From a virus, in the IMG/VR virus record IMGVR_UViG_3300047472_000191, positions 60,940 to 124,939 of that record: a stretch of 64,000 nucleotides of DNA. The stretch is one strand, 5' to 3'. Under the pieces are notes generated by a model, which saw only the letters and a list, made by a program, of their open reading frames with translations, was not told the origin of the DNA and made no database searches. The translations under genes were made by a program, and so were the position numbers. Positions 42,441 to 52,700 of the stretch are shown one piece after another (within the stretch, counting starts at the first letter, position 1; each line of letters starts with the position of its first letter).

Positions 42441-42766
42441 TGGGGGCCTGGTTGCACCCTGCGATGTCGTCGGGACGTCTGGAGGGGATCCGGTCGTGGG
42501 CGCTGCGGTCGGCGGAGCAGTCCCGGGAGTTCGGGGAGCCGGAGGCGGTGTGGTCCGGCTACCTGGATGCGGCGGACCGGGCGGCGGATTTGCTGGACCA
42601 ACGGGCATATTGCGGGCATACATACCGGTATGTAGGTTGTGCGTCGTTGCGAATGCGAGCGTCTGAAGAGGATCGCAAATCGAGGGACAACTGTTTTTTC
42701 CCTTTGTGCTTAATTTCGGCCAGGAAATTTCGGCCGGGTCATATCCGGTTTCATTTCGACAAATAG
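42440..42766 (+). CDS. Hypothetical protein with an unusual, low-GC 3' half
   Basis: 108 residues, GTG start overlapping the previous stop. The first 55 residues are normal high-GC coding, but from about 42600 the sequence turns AT-rich with unusual codons (ATA, AAA, TTT runs). The frame stays open, yet the tail may be a fusion with imported sequence. Confidence 0.5.
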   Translation: MGAWLHPAMSSGRLEGIRSWALRSAEQSREFGEPEAVWSGYLDAADRAADLLDQRAYCGHTYRYVGCASLRMRASEEDRKSRDNCFFPLCLISARKFRPGHIRFHFDK

Positions 42767-42775
42767 GAGTCTGCA

Positions 42776-42958
42776 ATGCCGATTTACCCGTACAAGTGTT
42801 CGAATACCAACTGCCAGGAGACCGAGGATCTCAGGGCGCCTATGGCCGAGCGGGATGCCTTGCAGGGGAAGATGTGTCCTACCTGCGGTGATGGCACACT
42901 GCGTAGGCAGTTCACTCCCTATCACATTCTGAACGCAGGACTCGGTGACCTCCTCTGA
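42776..42958 (+). CDS. FmdB-type zinc-ribbon protein
   Basis: 60 residues. MPIYPYKC start, C...C pair and later CPTC follow the FmdB putative regulatory zinc ribbon (PIYxYxC...CxxC). ATG after TAGGAG. Small proteins of this kind occur in many bacteria and phages; exact role unknown. Confidence 0.7.
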   Translation: MPIYPYKCSNTNCQETEDLRAPMAERDALQGKMCPTCGDGTLRRQFTPYHILNAGLGDLL

Positions 42959-43298
42959 CGCAGGAAGTCGTACAACTCTCAACGGGCAGGATTCAGTTGC
43001 GAGTTATCCCGCAGGTGTCGTATGTTTTCGGTTACGCACCAGTAGCGCAGGGTGTCCGTAAACGATAGTTGTCATGCAGCACCAATAGATCCAAGTGATA
43101 CAGTTCGCTAAGGAATAGTGTAGACACATGGGTCACTCGATTGATCAGAGGCAACCCGAGTGGCTCGAACATGGCAAAACGTTGTAAAAGTAGTACTTAT
43201 CGGACACGTGTCCCGTAGCCTAGCTAAAGGACACAGACCGATCGTTTTGGCATGCGTGCGTCATGCACGACCCACCCACACCCAGGAGACGCAAGATC
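42959..43298. other. AT-richer non-coding region with palindrome
   Basis: No gene seen. Contents: a perfect 12-base palindrome GGACACGTGTCC (43202-43213), CACTCG/CGAGTG arms (about 43134-43162), and a partial copy of the repeated promoter (TAGTGTAGACACAT, 43116-43129). It may be a regulatory or origin-like segment before the gene at 43299. Confidence 0.4.
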
Positions 43299-43673
43299 AT
43301 GCAGACAGAACGGGATAGCCATATCTCGCCCGAGACATTGGCCGCGCTAGCTACAGGGGAGACCACCCTTCGGTCGGTGGACCGGACGCGCAAGCGGGAT
43401 GAGGTGCAGACCTACTTCGACAACCTTGTCACCGAGGCCTACCAGAAGTGGGTCGAGGCGGGGAAGCCCACCGCACGCCGCGAGCGCCCAGCCATGCGCG
43501 TGGATGCGGGCTCGGAAGACGTAGCCCGTGAGGCGTACAACCGTCTTAGGGCCTCCGCCGTTCACCTGAATGTCGGGATCTCCCTGGACCCCATCCACCG
43601 GCTGGCGGAGGACAAGTGGAGGGTTGCCTTCTCGGCCCAAGACCGGCGCCCCCGTGCCAGCAAAGCCCGATAG
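43299..43673 (+). CDS. Hypothetical basic protein
   Basis: 124 residues, Arg-rich, helical. ATG 43299 is chosen because AGGAGA lies 9 bases upstream. Residues about 85-115 form a beta-like pair (VHLNVGISLD...DKWRVAFSA). Possibly DNA-binding; no family recognised. Confidence 0.6.
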   Translation: MQTERDSHISPETLAALATGETTLRSVDRTRKRDEVQTYFDNLVTEAYQKWVEAGKPTARRERPAMRVDAGSEDVAREAYNRLRASAVHLNVGISLDPIHRLAEDKWRVAFSAQDRRPRASKAR

Positions 43674-43781
43674 GCAAGTTGCTAGGGGTACAGGGGCGAA
43701 GCGGAGTAATGTGTTCTTCACAAAGTCTCCACTCGGGGGGACGGTGACGGCGGATCGCCGTATTTGCGCCAGGAGTCGTCT

Positions 43782-43949
43782 ATGCCCGCTTTTACTGCCC
43801 TCATGTCCTCCGCCTTCGGGCAGCAGGACCCTTTCAGCGCACTTGTCCGAAATGACAAGGCTGAGGGCGACGAAGATGTCCGGGTTCTCCCGGTTTGGGT
43901 AGCGGAATCGCTGGAGCACGATCTCCAGTTCCGCAAGATAACGCGGTGA
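43782..43949 (+). CDS. Tiny hypothetical protein
   Basis: 55 residues, ATG 43782 with CAGGAG about 8 bases upstream. Ends just before a strong terminator. The gap 43674-43781 holds a promoter-like TTGCTAGGGGTAC near 43677. Confidence 0.5.
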   Translation: MPAFTALMSSAFGQQDPFSALVRNDKAEGDEDVRVLPVWVAESLEHDLQFRKITR

Positions 43950-43957
43950 AGACGAGA

Positions 43958-43999
43958 GCAGGACCCCGGAGGAGCCGACATCTCCGGGGTCCTGCTTTT
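43958..43999 (+). terminator. Strong intrinsic terminator
   Basis: 14-base perfect stem (GCAGGACCCCGGAG and complement), 10-base loop, TTTT tail. The tail runs directly into GGGGTAGATATAAC, a fragment like the repeated promoter. Confidence 0.85.
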
Positions 44000-44229
44000 G
44001 GGGTAGATATAACGTGAGTTACGCAGGGTAACCCCATCGTTTACACGTCCTGCGGCAAAAGCTGCCTGAGACGATTCCCACAGAAAAACCCGCATGGCCC
44101 GTACAACCATCTGAGATGTTACCGAACGGTTACACAGGATCTTCTCACCTAGGTGTGATCTAGGTTTTACCCCCGCCAATACCCGGTGGGGGTACTTTTT
44201 GTTTAAGGATCCTGCAAGAAAGGCTACAA
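44000..44229 (+). other. Non-coding region with GTTAC repeats and terminator before peptidase gene
   Basis: No gene. It holds several GTTAC/GTAACC copies (near 44018, 44028, 44119 and 44129), a palindrome CACCTAGGTG (44146-44155), and a terminator: stem TACCCCCGCC (44168-44177) with GGTGGGGGTA (44185-44194) and a T-run. Confidence 0.5.
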
Positions 44230-45123
44230 ATGCCCCCGTTACCGTTAGGCCGCCTTCATGCTCAGCCCGGACGTCCGCAGCTACGTCTAGCGGACTACCT
44301 CACCGGGACACTCCCTGCCCCTCCCGCTTCAGTGGACTGGTATAGCAAGGTCACCTCGTGGCCTATGTACCTCAATGACTCGATTGGTGACTGCACGTGT
44401 GCGGCCGTGGGGCACCTTCTCCAAGGCTGGACGGCCTACAGCACCGGTAAGGCGCTCACCGTCGCCGACAGCGATGTCCTCGGCCTCTACGAGAACGTCA
44501 CCGGGTACAACCCGCAGGATCCTTCAACGGATCAGGGCGCGTACGTCCAGGACGTGTTGGGGTACTGGCGCAAGAACGGTGTGGCCGGGCACAAGATCAC
44601 CGCGTACGCCAGCGTCAAGGTTTCCAACATGACGCTGATCAAGCAGGCGATCAGTCTGTTCGGCGCCGTGGACATCGGCTTCAACTTCCCTGCGTCCGCG
44701 ATGACGCAGTTCAACCAGGGCAAGCCGTGGTCCGTCGTCTCCGGGTCCAAGGTCGAGGGCGGGCACTGCGTCACGGTTGTCGGCTACAAGGCCAACGGCA
44801 ACCTGGTCTGCGTCACCTGGGGCGCCCTGCAAGAGATGACCCCGTCGTTCTTCGCGAAGTACGTGGACGAAGCGTGGGCGATCATCACACCGGACTGGCT
44901 CGACGCCAACGGTCACACCCCGCAGGGGATCGACCTGTACACGCTGGGGCAGGATTTCGCCGTTCTGACCGGGTCCCCGAACCCGATCCCGCAGCCTTCC
45001 CCGCAGCCGACGCCGACTCCTGTGCCGACTCCGGTGCCGGTACCCGTCCCTGCGGTCGACGCGGAGGTGCTGGCCGCTTACCGGTCGCTGCGCGCGTGGG
45101 CCGTAGCCAACAACGCCGCCTGA
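44230..45123 (+). CDS. Papain-like cysteine peptidase with Pro-rich linker
   Basis: 297 residues. GDCTCAAVGHLLQGW holds the candidate nucleophile Cys near residue 55, GGHCVTVVGY the His near residue 177, followed by VTWGALQEMT, where Trp-Gly matches the third papain motif (usual Asn replaced). Residues about 255-278 are Pro-Thr-Val repeats linking a short C-terminal helix. No signal peptide is seen. Possible roles are endolysin-type cleavage or host-protein proteolysis; not decided. Confidence 0.7.
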   Translation: MPPLPLGRLHAQPGRPQLRLADYLTGTLPAPPASVDWYSKVTSWPMYLNDSIGDCTCAAVGHLLQGWTAYSTGKALTVADSDVLGLYENVTGYNPQDPSTDQGAYVQDVLGYWRKNGVAGHKITAYASVKVSNMTLIKQAISLFGAVDIGFNFPASAMTQFNQGKPWSVVSGSKVEGGHCVTVVGYKANGNLVCVTWGALQEMTPSFFAKYVDEAWAIITPDWLDANGHTPQGIDLYTLGQDFAVLTGSPNPIPQPSPQPTPTPVPTPVPVPVPAVDAEVLAAYRSLRAWAVANNAA

Positions 45124-45133
45124 GCGGGTACGC

Positions 45134-45499
45134 ATGTACGAGTACCGTGCCCAGCTGATCCGCGTCGTCGATGGCGACACGTGGATCTTGGACGTGAGCC
45201 TAGGATTCAACCTCTGGGTACGTAACGAACGCATCCGGGCCTCGGGGATCAACTGCCCCGAGCTGAGCACTGACGCGGGCAAGGAAGCCTTGGCGTGGGT
45301 GCGGCAGTGGTTCGCCACGCACTGCCCTGACGGAGTGCTGACGGTGACGACGCAGAAGGACCGGGCGGACAACTACGGACGTATCCTCGGGACGGTCACC
45401 GCACTGGACGGCGCCTGTCTGAACACCGATCTTCTGGCCAACGGTTACGCCGCTGTGTGGCCTGCTGAAAAGCCTGGGACGCCCGGCTCCCTGCACTGA
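45134..45499 (+). CDS. Staphylococcal nuclease-like (SNase/thermonuclease) protein
   Basis: 121 residues. RVVDGDTWILDV, RIRASGINCPE and KDRADNYGRILGTV are SNase-fold signatures, with Asp and Arg residues for calcium-dependent cleavage. Lacks a visible signal peptide, so it should act inside the cell, for instance on host DNA. Directly follows the peptidase gene. Confidence 0.8.
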   Translation: MYEYRAQLIRVVDGDTWILDVSLGFNLWVRNERIRASGINCPELSTDAGKEALAWVRQWFATHCPDGVLTVTTQKDRADNYGRILGTVTALDGACLNTDLLANGYAAVWPAEKPGTPGSLH

Positions 45500-45512
45500 C
45501 ACAATCAGCGGT

Positions 45513-45692
45513 ATGGCTCGCATACGAGGGTGGGAACTCTCCGAAGATGACTGGGAAGAGATCGAAACCGGTGAACGAACCCGCCAGGTGATCCGTACTT
45601 ATCGGAGGATGCTCGGCCGTGAACTCGGTGATGAGCAGCTGCGGGAGTACGGCATCGATCCCCCCGAGGACTGGACAGCTGTCTCCCGCTGA
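45513..45692 (+). CDS. Tiny acidic protein
   Basis: 59 residues, Glu/Arg-rich and helical. It sits 13 bases after the SNase stop and ends before a terminator. No clear Shine-Dalgarno. Possibly a partner of the nuclease. Confidence 0.5.
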   Translation: MARIRGWELSEDDWEEIETGERTRQVIRTYRRMLGRELGDEQLREYGIDPPEDWTAVSR

Positions 45693-45699
45693 ACAGAGA

Positions 45700-45732
45700 G
45701 CCCGCCCGGATGACTCCCCGGGCGGGTTTCTC
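45700..45732 (+). terminator. Terminator after the peptidase-nuclease unit
   Basis: GCCCGCCCGG with CCGGGCGGGT (one G-T pair), followed by TTCTCT. Confidence 0.75.
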
Positions 45733-45743
45733 TATGCCTCCTG

Positions 45744-45761
45744 ATGTGCTAGGGTAGACAA
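45744..45761 (+). promoter_or_regulatory. Promoter of the repeated family
   Basis: TGTGCTAGGGTAGACAAA: the extended -10 is perfect, and the AGATAC part is AGACAA. The -35 (GTTTCT near 45726) is weak. Serves the genes from 45788. Confidence 0.65.
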
Positions 45762-45787
45762 ACCTTATCTCCCGAGGGGATCACCCG

Positions 45788-46057
45788 ATGACCTGGGAAA
45801 ACCAGCTGCACGCCGCCTTTCAAGAGCTGAATAACACCCTCCGCCGCACCGTCATCTGCGAGCCCGCACACGTAGATGAGATCCGGCGCCTCGTAGAAGA
45901 GCGCGGCCTGTCCGGGCTTTGGAAGGTGCGGTCCAGCCTCGCCTGCCCGACCGGAAAGATCATCCTGATCGACGAAAACGCTCTGCGGAACGTGATCTGG
46001 GAAGGCGCCCAGGACGTACCCGACATCTCCACCTACACGCCGCCGACCAAGGAGTAA
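45788..46057 (+). CDS. Hypothetical protein
   Basis: 89 residues, helical first half, beta-like second half. ATG after GAGGGGATC. First of three genes behind the promoter at 45744. No family recognised. Confidence 0.65.
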   Translation: MTWENQLHAAFQELNNTLRRTVICEPAHVDEIRRLVEERGLSGLWKVRSSLACPTGKIILIDENALRNVIWEGAQDVPDISTYTPPTKE

Positions 46058-46059
46058 CC

Positions 46060-46488
46060 GTGTCTGAACTGTCCAGCGCCTCCCTGCACGCCGTCGTCCG
46101 GTGGACCTCCCGTGACTACCCCGGAGGAGAGACCTACAGCGGCTCCTACGACGTCATCACGAAGGACGTAGGGGCAACCATCGGTGTCGGCGTGTACAGC
46201 GGCAAGAGGCTCATCCACAGCTTCTACGCCCACACCCGGCACGAGGACTACGCGGCCGAGATCGCCCGGGATCTGATCCGGGACGCCGTGGACCGCATCC
46301 AGGACGACATGGGCGCCCGGTCGGTAGCCATCCAGTTCCCGCGCGTCTTCCCCACACTCGTTCTCCAGGCCGGACACAACGAGCTGGACCCGAGCCACCT
46401 GACGGACGCCTGTATCTGCCCCATCGACCCGGCTGAATACGGTTTCTGCCCCCGTTGGCGGGGCGAAGACCCAGTCTGCCGCAACTAA
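46060..46488 (+). CDS. Hypothetical protein
   Basis: 142 residues, GTG start 2 bases after the previous stop. Alpha/beta pattern; four Cys near the C-terminus (CICP...CP...C) may form a metal site. Unknown function. Confidence 0.6.
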   Translation: MSELSSASLHAVVRWTSRDYPGGETYSGSYDVITKDVGATIGVGVYSGKRLIHSFYAHTRHEDYAAEIARDLIRDAVDRIQDDMGARSVAIQFPRVFPTLVLQAGHNELDPSHLTDACICPIDPAEYGFCPRWRGEDPVCRN

Positions 46489-46502
46489 CCCAAGGAGACA
46501 CC

Positions 46503-47054
46503 ATGCACAGCTTCACCGGCCCGTCCGGCAACCAATACCACCACAACGGCGACTACAGCGGGGAAGTGAGCGTGGACGCCTCCGCCGTAGCCGATGAGCA
46601 CTCCAGCTCTCTGGTGTCCATCCCCTTCGAGGACATCCGCGCCCTCTACCTGGAATACACCCGCAGCAGGCTGATCTCCGAGCTGGAGAGTGCCTCTTAC
46701 GACGACCTGGAAACGGACTGGGTCGGACTCGCCCAGGCCCCCGCACCGTCCCTGCCCGCACAGGTGACGGACGAAAAGAAGCAGACCGCGCACTGGACCC
46801 GGGAGTTCCTGCGGGACTCCGAGTCCTACAAGTGGGTCCGGGTCGGCTCCATCTACATCCACACCGAAAACCCGTGGGTCCTCGCCCGCGTAACCGGACT
46901 CCCCGTGGACGGCAGCGTGCCGTTCTCGGTATGGAACCCGCTCCAGGGCTACGACTGGCAAGACGGCGCCGGACTGCCGTCGCAGGAGGCATTCAAGGAC
47001 CTTTACCCGCTCCTCTACAGGGGAGACAGCCCGGAGTTTCTTCCCCGTCCCTGA
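46503..47054 (+). CDS. Hypothetical protein
   Basis: 183 residues, acidic, ATG after AAGGAGAC. A His/Gly/Asn-rich N-terminus, helical middle and Trp-containing end. Unknown function. Ends before a strong terminator that isolates it from the tail spike. Confidence 0.6.
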   Translation: MHSFTGPSGNQYHHNGDYSGEVSVDASAVADEHSSSLVSIPFEDIRALYLEYTRSRLISELESASYDDLETDWVGLAQAPAPSLPAQVTDEKKQTAHWTREFLRDSESYKWVRVGSIYIHTENPWVLARVTGLPVDGSVPFSVWNPLQGYDWQDGAGLPSQEAFKDLYPLLYRGDSPEFLPRP

Positions 47055-47076
47055 AACGGTCGGATCTTCCTGGTAT

Positions 47077-47126
47077 AAGCAGCGCATGAGACAATCGAGC
47101 TAATCGATTGATCATGCGCTGCTTTT
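47077..47126 (+). terminator. Two-step hairpin terminator before tail spike
   Basis: Perfect 13-base outer stem (47077-47089 with 47112-47124) enclosing CAATCGA/TCGATTG, then TTTT. Confidence 0.85.
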
Positions 47127-47145
47127 GCGTTCGGGAGAAAACCAC

Positions 47146-49659
47146 ATGCCGTTACCCTCAGGCTTAGCAACGGTCACCATCACCGGATCCGCCACCGCGC
47201 CCGGCACCGGAGACCCGCTGATCGGGCGCATCACCTTCACACCGGACGCACAGCAGATCATCGACCTTGCCGCCGGATCCCTCATCACGGGATCGGTAAT
47301 TGCCGAACCGGACAGCCTCGGTAACTTCTCGGCCACGGTACTCGCCCCTGACTCCGACGGTATTTCCCCCGCGCTGTGGACTTACAAAGTGGAGATGGAT
47401 TTCATCGGGGTAGACCCCTACATCTTCCACATCTCCATTTCCAAGAACACCCCCACCGTCGACTTGTCCACGCTCATTCCGATCGGCCCGACCACCGGCA
47501 ACGTCGTAGGCCCGTCCACTGTTCAGGGTGACCTCCACGTCACCGGCAATTTCACCGTGGGCAGTGTGGCCCCAGGCGTCATCGACCCCATCCCGCACGC
47601 CACCCGGCACGCCATCGGAGGCGTGGACCCCCTCACCCCGGCGGCCATCGGGGCACTGACCCAGACCACCGCAGACGGGCGCTACGCGGCCAAGTCGTCC
47701 GTCGTCCTGGACTGGATCAACCCGGACAACTACGGGGCAGTGGGCGACGGCACCACCGACGACACAGCCGCCCTTCAGGCCGCCCTCAATGCATGTCCGG
47801 CGGGCGGCGTCGTCTACCTGCCGGTGGGTATCTACCGCACCAGTGCACCGCTCAAAATCCCGCCCTACGTCACCCTCCAGGGCAGTCACGGAGGCGGGGA
47901 GGCACAGAGCACCTCTTCCCCGACCCCGTCCTGCATCAAGCCTCTGCCCAGCTTCACCGGCAACGCGGTCATCCAGATCCTCGACCAGCAGCTCGGCGGC
48001 TACACCTCCCTGTGCTCCGAGGTCGCGATCCGCAACCTGACCATCGTGGGATCGGGATCCCCGGCTGGTGTGGACGGCATTCTCGCCACCGGTCAGATCC
48101 AGATGCTCTCCCTGCGGGACGTCCACGTCCGCAGCGTCACCGGCAAGGGCATCAACACCGCCTACAACCTGAGCGCTCCGCCAGGACCGCAGGCCCCGTT
48201 TTGCTTGCACTTCGAACGTGTTTCCGTCCTGTGGTCGGGAAGCCACGGCGTCGTCCTCAACAACAGCACGGACTCGACCTTCAACGATGTCTACGTCCTC
48301 GGGTGCTCCGGCTTCGGCTGGTTCATCTCCGGGGCCAGCGGTTCTCAGTGGATTGCATGCCGCGCGGAATGGTCCGGGCTGGACGGATTCAACCTGGCGG
48401 GCAACACCGGCACGGAGACGTTCATCGGCTGCTCCACCGACCGGAATGGCCAGAACGGGTTCTCGGTCTCTTCCTCCGCCGACACGGGCACGATCATGCT
48501 GTCCGGCTGCCGGATGACCCGCGACGGGAAAAGCAGCACTGGCGCCGGGTATGCCGGGCTCAAGGTCAGCAGCAACGCGCGCAAAGTCATCGCCGACAAC
48601 CTGGTGATCACCACAGGGAAAGACGACAACGGAACCGGCAACCTGACCCCGCAGTACGGTGTGTCAGCCAGCAACTCCGCCTACGTTGTTGTGGCCTCGG
48701 GGGACCTCAACGGGGTGTCCGCCGGATGGAACGACGGTGGCGGCAACACCACGTTCCAGCGGGGCACCACCGTTACCGGTACCGGGATCACCTCGTCGAT
48801 GCCTCGCTTGGACCAGCTCACCGCACCGACCGCATCGGTGGCTCTGAACGCCCAGAAGATCACGGGCTTGGCCAACGGGTCGGCCGCAGCGGATGCCGCT
48901 GCGTTCGGTCAGATCCCCACCGCTGCCACATCGGTGGTGAACCCGACGACGTACGGGGCGGCCTCGGCTACGGGATCGTCAACGGCGTACGCGCGGCAAG
49001 ACCATTCGCATGGCACCCCGGCCATGCCCCGGCTGGACCAGGTCAGTGCGCCTACCGCAGCGGTGGCTTTGAACGCCCAGAAGATCACCGGTCTGGCCAA
49101 CGGGTCCGCAGCCTCCGACGCAGCCGCCTTCGGGCAGATCCCCGTCGCAGGCACCGCAGCGGGCACCTACACCGCAGGCAACGACTCCCGGGTCACCGGG
49201 GCGCTCCAGGCCGCCAACAACCTCTCGGACGTGGCGAACAAGGTGACGGCTCTCCAGAACCTTGGCGCCCCCGGCAAAACCTGCACCACGAACGAGACCA
49301 ACTCCACCGTCACTCAGCAGGCGTCCACTCAGCTGGTGGTGCCTGTGGTGGCTAACGCCGTCTACGCGGTCGCGGGCAAGCTGGCAATTCAGACTCCGTC
49401 GGCCGTGAACTTCGTCCACGGATTTACCGGCCCCACCGGGGCCACCATGATCTGGGGCGACTCCAGCACGTTCATCGCCACCATTGGCGGCACTGACAGC
49501 TGGTCAGGCACAGGGGCCACCAAGTGGGCGAACATATTCGGGACGCTCACCACTGGCGCCAACGCCGGAAACCTCACAGTGACGTTCGCCTCGGGCACCG
49601 CCGCAAACACGGCGACACTGGCAGCCGGGAGCCAAATCCTTCTTACGAGGGTCGGATGA
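47146..49659 (+). CDS. Tail spike with pectate-lyase-like beta-helix (copy 1)
   Basis: 837 residues. An N-terminal about 160-residue module shared with the next gene is followed by DYGAVGDGTTDDT-like entry (here NYGAVGDGTTDDT), the hallmark of Pectate_lyase_3 right-handed beta-helices, running to about residue 550. Two copies of a 39-residue linker repeat come next (48802-48919 and 49027-49144), then a beta-rich end. It probably binds or cuts surface polysaccharide. Located 22 kb from the tail operon. Confidence 0.8.
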   Translation: MPLPSGLATVTITGSATAPGTGDPLIGRITFTPDAQQIIDLAAGSLITGSVIAEPDSLGNFSATVLAPDSDGISPALWTYKVEMDFIGVDPYIFHISISKNTPTVDLSTLIPIGPTTGNVVGPSTVQGDLHVTGNFTVGSVAPGVIDPIPHATRHAIGGVDPLTPAAIGALTQTTADGRYAAKSSVVLDWINPDNYGAVGDGTTDDTAALQAALNACPAGGVVYLPVGIYRTSAPLKIPPYVTLQGSHGGGEAQSTSSPTPSCIKPLPSFTGNAVIQILDQQLGGYTSLCSEVAIRNLTIVGSGSPAGVDGILATGQIQMLSLRDVHVRSVTGKGINTAYNLSAPPGPQAPFCLHFERVSVLWSGSHGVVLNNSTDSTFNDVYVLGCSGFGWFISGASGSQWIACRAEWSGLDGFNLAGNTGTETFIGCSTDRNGQNGFSVSSSADTGTIMLSGCRMTRDGKSSTGAGYAGLKVSSNARKVIADNLVITTGKDDNGTGNLTPQYGVSASNSAYVVVASGDLNGVSAGWNDGGGNTTFQRGTTVTGTGITSSMPRLDQLTAPTASVALNAQKITGLANGSAAADAAAFGQIPTAATSVVNPTTYGAASATGSSTAYARQDHSHGTPAMPRLDQVSAPTAAVALNAQKITGLANGSAASDAAAFGQIPVAGTAAGTYTAGNDSRVTGALQAANNLSDVANKVTALQNLGAPGKTCTTNETNSTVTQQASTQLVVPVVANAVYAVAGKLAIQTPSAVNFVHGFTGPTGATMIWGDSSTFIATIGGTDSWSGTGATKWANIFGTLTTGANAGNLTVTFASGTAANTATLAAGSQILLTRVG

Positions 49660-49725
49660 CGCACCGTCCGGGACAGCTGCCTGCTGTCCCCCGCATTTCG
49701 ATTACGGATGTACAGGAGAACTGAA

Positions 49726-52700
49726 ATGCCGTTACCGCTGGGTTTATCAACGGTCACCGTATCGGGCCGGGTCACGCGTCCTGGTCAAGGCACGAACCCT
49801 GACCCGTTGGTCGGCCGCATCACGTTCATCCCCGATGTCCCGCAGATCGTAGCCACCGCATCCGGTTCTCTCATCTTCGGCACCGTCACCGCTGAACCGG
49901 ACGGTGCCGGGGATTACTCGGCTGTTCTTCTGGCCCCCGACAGCGCCGGTATTTCCCCCTCGGGCTGGACCTACCGGGTAGAAATTCATTTCCTCGGAGT
50001 GCAGGACCCCGATGTCTTCCGCATCGCCCTGTCCAAGAACAATCCCACGGTCAAACTGACCACACTCATTCCCGTGGGCCCGACTTCCGGGAACTCTGTA
50101 GGCAGCAGCACCATCGAAGGTGATCTGCACGTTCTCGGGGACCTGACGGTCGGCGGCAGCGCCTTCATCAACGCCCTGCCGCACGCGTCCACGCACGCTG
50201 TGGGCGGTACCGACCCGGTCACTCCCGCTTCCATCGGCGCCGACCCCGCAGGCGCCGGTACAGCCGCACGCGCGTACGCGGACAGCCTGATACCCAACGA
50301 CTGGATCAACGTCCGCAAGGCCCCGTACAACGCGGCCGGGGACAGCATCACGGACGACCGGGCCGCCATTCAGGCTGCGTTGGATGCCGCCCACGCTCGT
50401 GGCGGAGGCACCGTCTACCTCCCTGTGGGCACGTACGGGCTCGGCGCGACGCTGAACATGCCCGCAGGCGACGGAATCCAGATCGTCGGCTCCGGCTGGA
50501 AATCCGTCCTCAAGGTCATGTACGGGGCGAACTGCTACGCCATCACGTTCCCCGCAGCGGACACCCGCGTCGCCATCCGGGATTTGATGATCGACGGAAA
50601 CTGCGGCTCCCAGACCACCGCTTCGGGCGGCATCTACGCTGCGGGCGCGGTCGCGAGCGACTTCGAGCACATCCACTTCACCGCCTGCCGGGACGACGCG
50701 CTGTATCTCGGCCCGCAGACCGGAGGCGTGTTCGGCCACAACAACAGGGTCGTCCGCTGCCTGTTCGACCAGTCCATGAACTCGACTGGTCCGGGCCGGG
50801 GCATCCACATGGACAGCTCCGACGAGAACCAGATCATCGCCTGTGACTTCGAGTACCTGGGCGGATCAGGCGGTACCGGATCCGGTACCGCTTCCATGAT
50901 CTACGACCAGTGCGGCACCCAGTTCATCTCGGACTGCAACTTCGTCAACGGCGCCAACAACGTCATCGGCGTGCGGGTGCAGGACGCCAAGTCCACCAAG
51001 ATCACCGGCTGCAACTTCGACGGCCTCGCCGGGACCGCGATTTTCCTCGCCGCACAGCGGTGCATCGTCACCAGCAACACGATCTTCTCCCCGGGGCACT
51101 CCGGTACAGCGGGCCAGGCCTCCGGCATCCACCTGGAGTACGCCACCGCCGACAACGTCATCACCGACAACGTCATCACCTCCGACGCGGCCAACGGCAT
51201 CTCCCGGGGCGCCATCCGGGAAGCCTCCGACGGCGCCTCCGGCGGCAACAACATCAGCAACAACACGATCGTCACCCTCGGCACCTGGTCCTACGCGGCG
51301 CTCGACTTGAGCGGCAAGGGCTCGCAGGTACTGGGCAACATCGGCGGCGGCCTCACGGGCAACCAGGGACTGTTCGTCAACCCCAAGACCCCTGCCTACA
51401 AGGCGGTCGGCGACGGCACCACGGACGACACAGCCGCGATCCAAGCCGCCCTCACCGACTGCCCGCAGGGCGGCACCGTCTACCTTCCCAGAGGCGTCTA
51501 CCGCACCTCCGCTCCGCTGGTCATCCCGCCCGGGGTCACACTCCAGATGCCCCGCGCAAGCCTGATGGTCGTGGCAGGTCTGACCAACCCGCCGTGCGCG
51601 ATCAAACCGCTGGCCTCGTTCACCGGTGCCGCCGTGATCCTGCTCAAGGACGCCGCTACCGGCGGGTACGGCGCCATTTCAGCGGAACAGCGCCTCATCG
51701 ACGTCCAGATCGACGGCTCCGCCTACACCGCTACCGCACTGGACGGCATCCAGGCCAAGGGCAACGTCCAGAACGTCGTCATGCGGGGCGTCACCATCCG
51801 CTACATGTCCGGCAACGGCATCTACACGAACGTCAACGCGGGCTACTACCCGTACTCGTGGCGCCTGTACCGGGTGATGGCCGACAACAACGCGGGCCAC
51901 GGCTTCTCCTTCACCCTGATGACCGACATCACCATGTTCGACTGCCAGGCCATCGGCAACGTCGGTAACGGATTCAACCTGATAAACCTCGCCAACAGCC
52001 AGCTGACCGGATGCCGCTCCGAATGGAACGGGAACTACGGCTACCTGTTCACCGGCAGCTGGGGGTCCGGCACCAGCTCCGGCGGCGTTCAGGTCACCGG
52101 ATGCTCGACAGACCGCAACGGGTTCGACGGCATCCACATCGACTCCACCGGTACGCCCCCGCTCATTTTCAGCGGGCTGATGCTGCGGCGTGACGGCCGC
52201 AACGGCGGTACCGGAGGCGGCGGGTATGCGGCCCTCGCCACCTACGGCACCACCACTCCTATCGTCGTCACGGGACTGACCGTGTTCCCCGGGGTGGACG
52301 ACACCGGAGCGGGCACGAACAGCCCCCAGTACGGCATCAACGTGCAGAACGCCACCACGGTGTTCACGCTCAACAACGCGTTCGTTCAGGCGGCGACCAC
52401 CGCTGTCCGGGACGACGGCACGAACGGCAAGGTGCTCATCGGTCCGGCGGTCGTCACGGCCACCGGTACGACCGCCGCTCCGGTCATTGCGCCGACCTCC
52501 CCGTGGAACTGGCTCGGTACCGCGACCGCACGGCACACGACGGCGGCATCGAACATCCTCGAAGGCCGTGTGGTGGGGGAGAACTTCTCTCGGGCTGTGA
52601 TGCGCGCGGACGGTCTGATCGTCCTCGGGGACGGCACTGGTGTTCCGGACACCACCGGCTTCTACCGGGAGTCTGCGGGCAACCTCAAGACCGACGCCTA

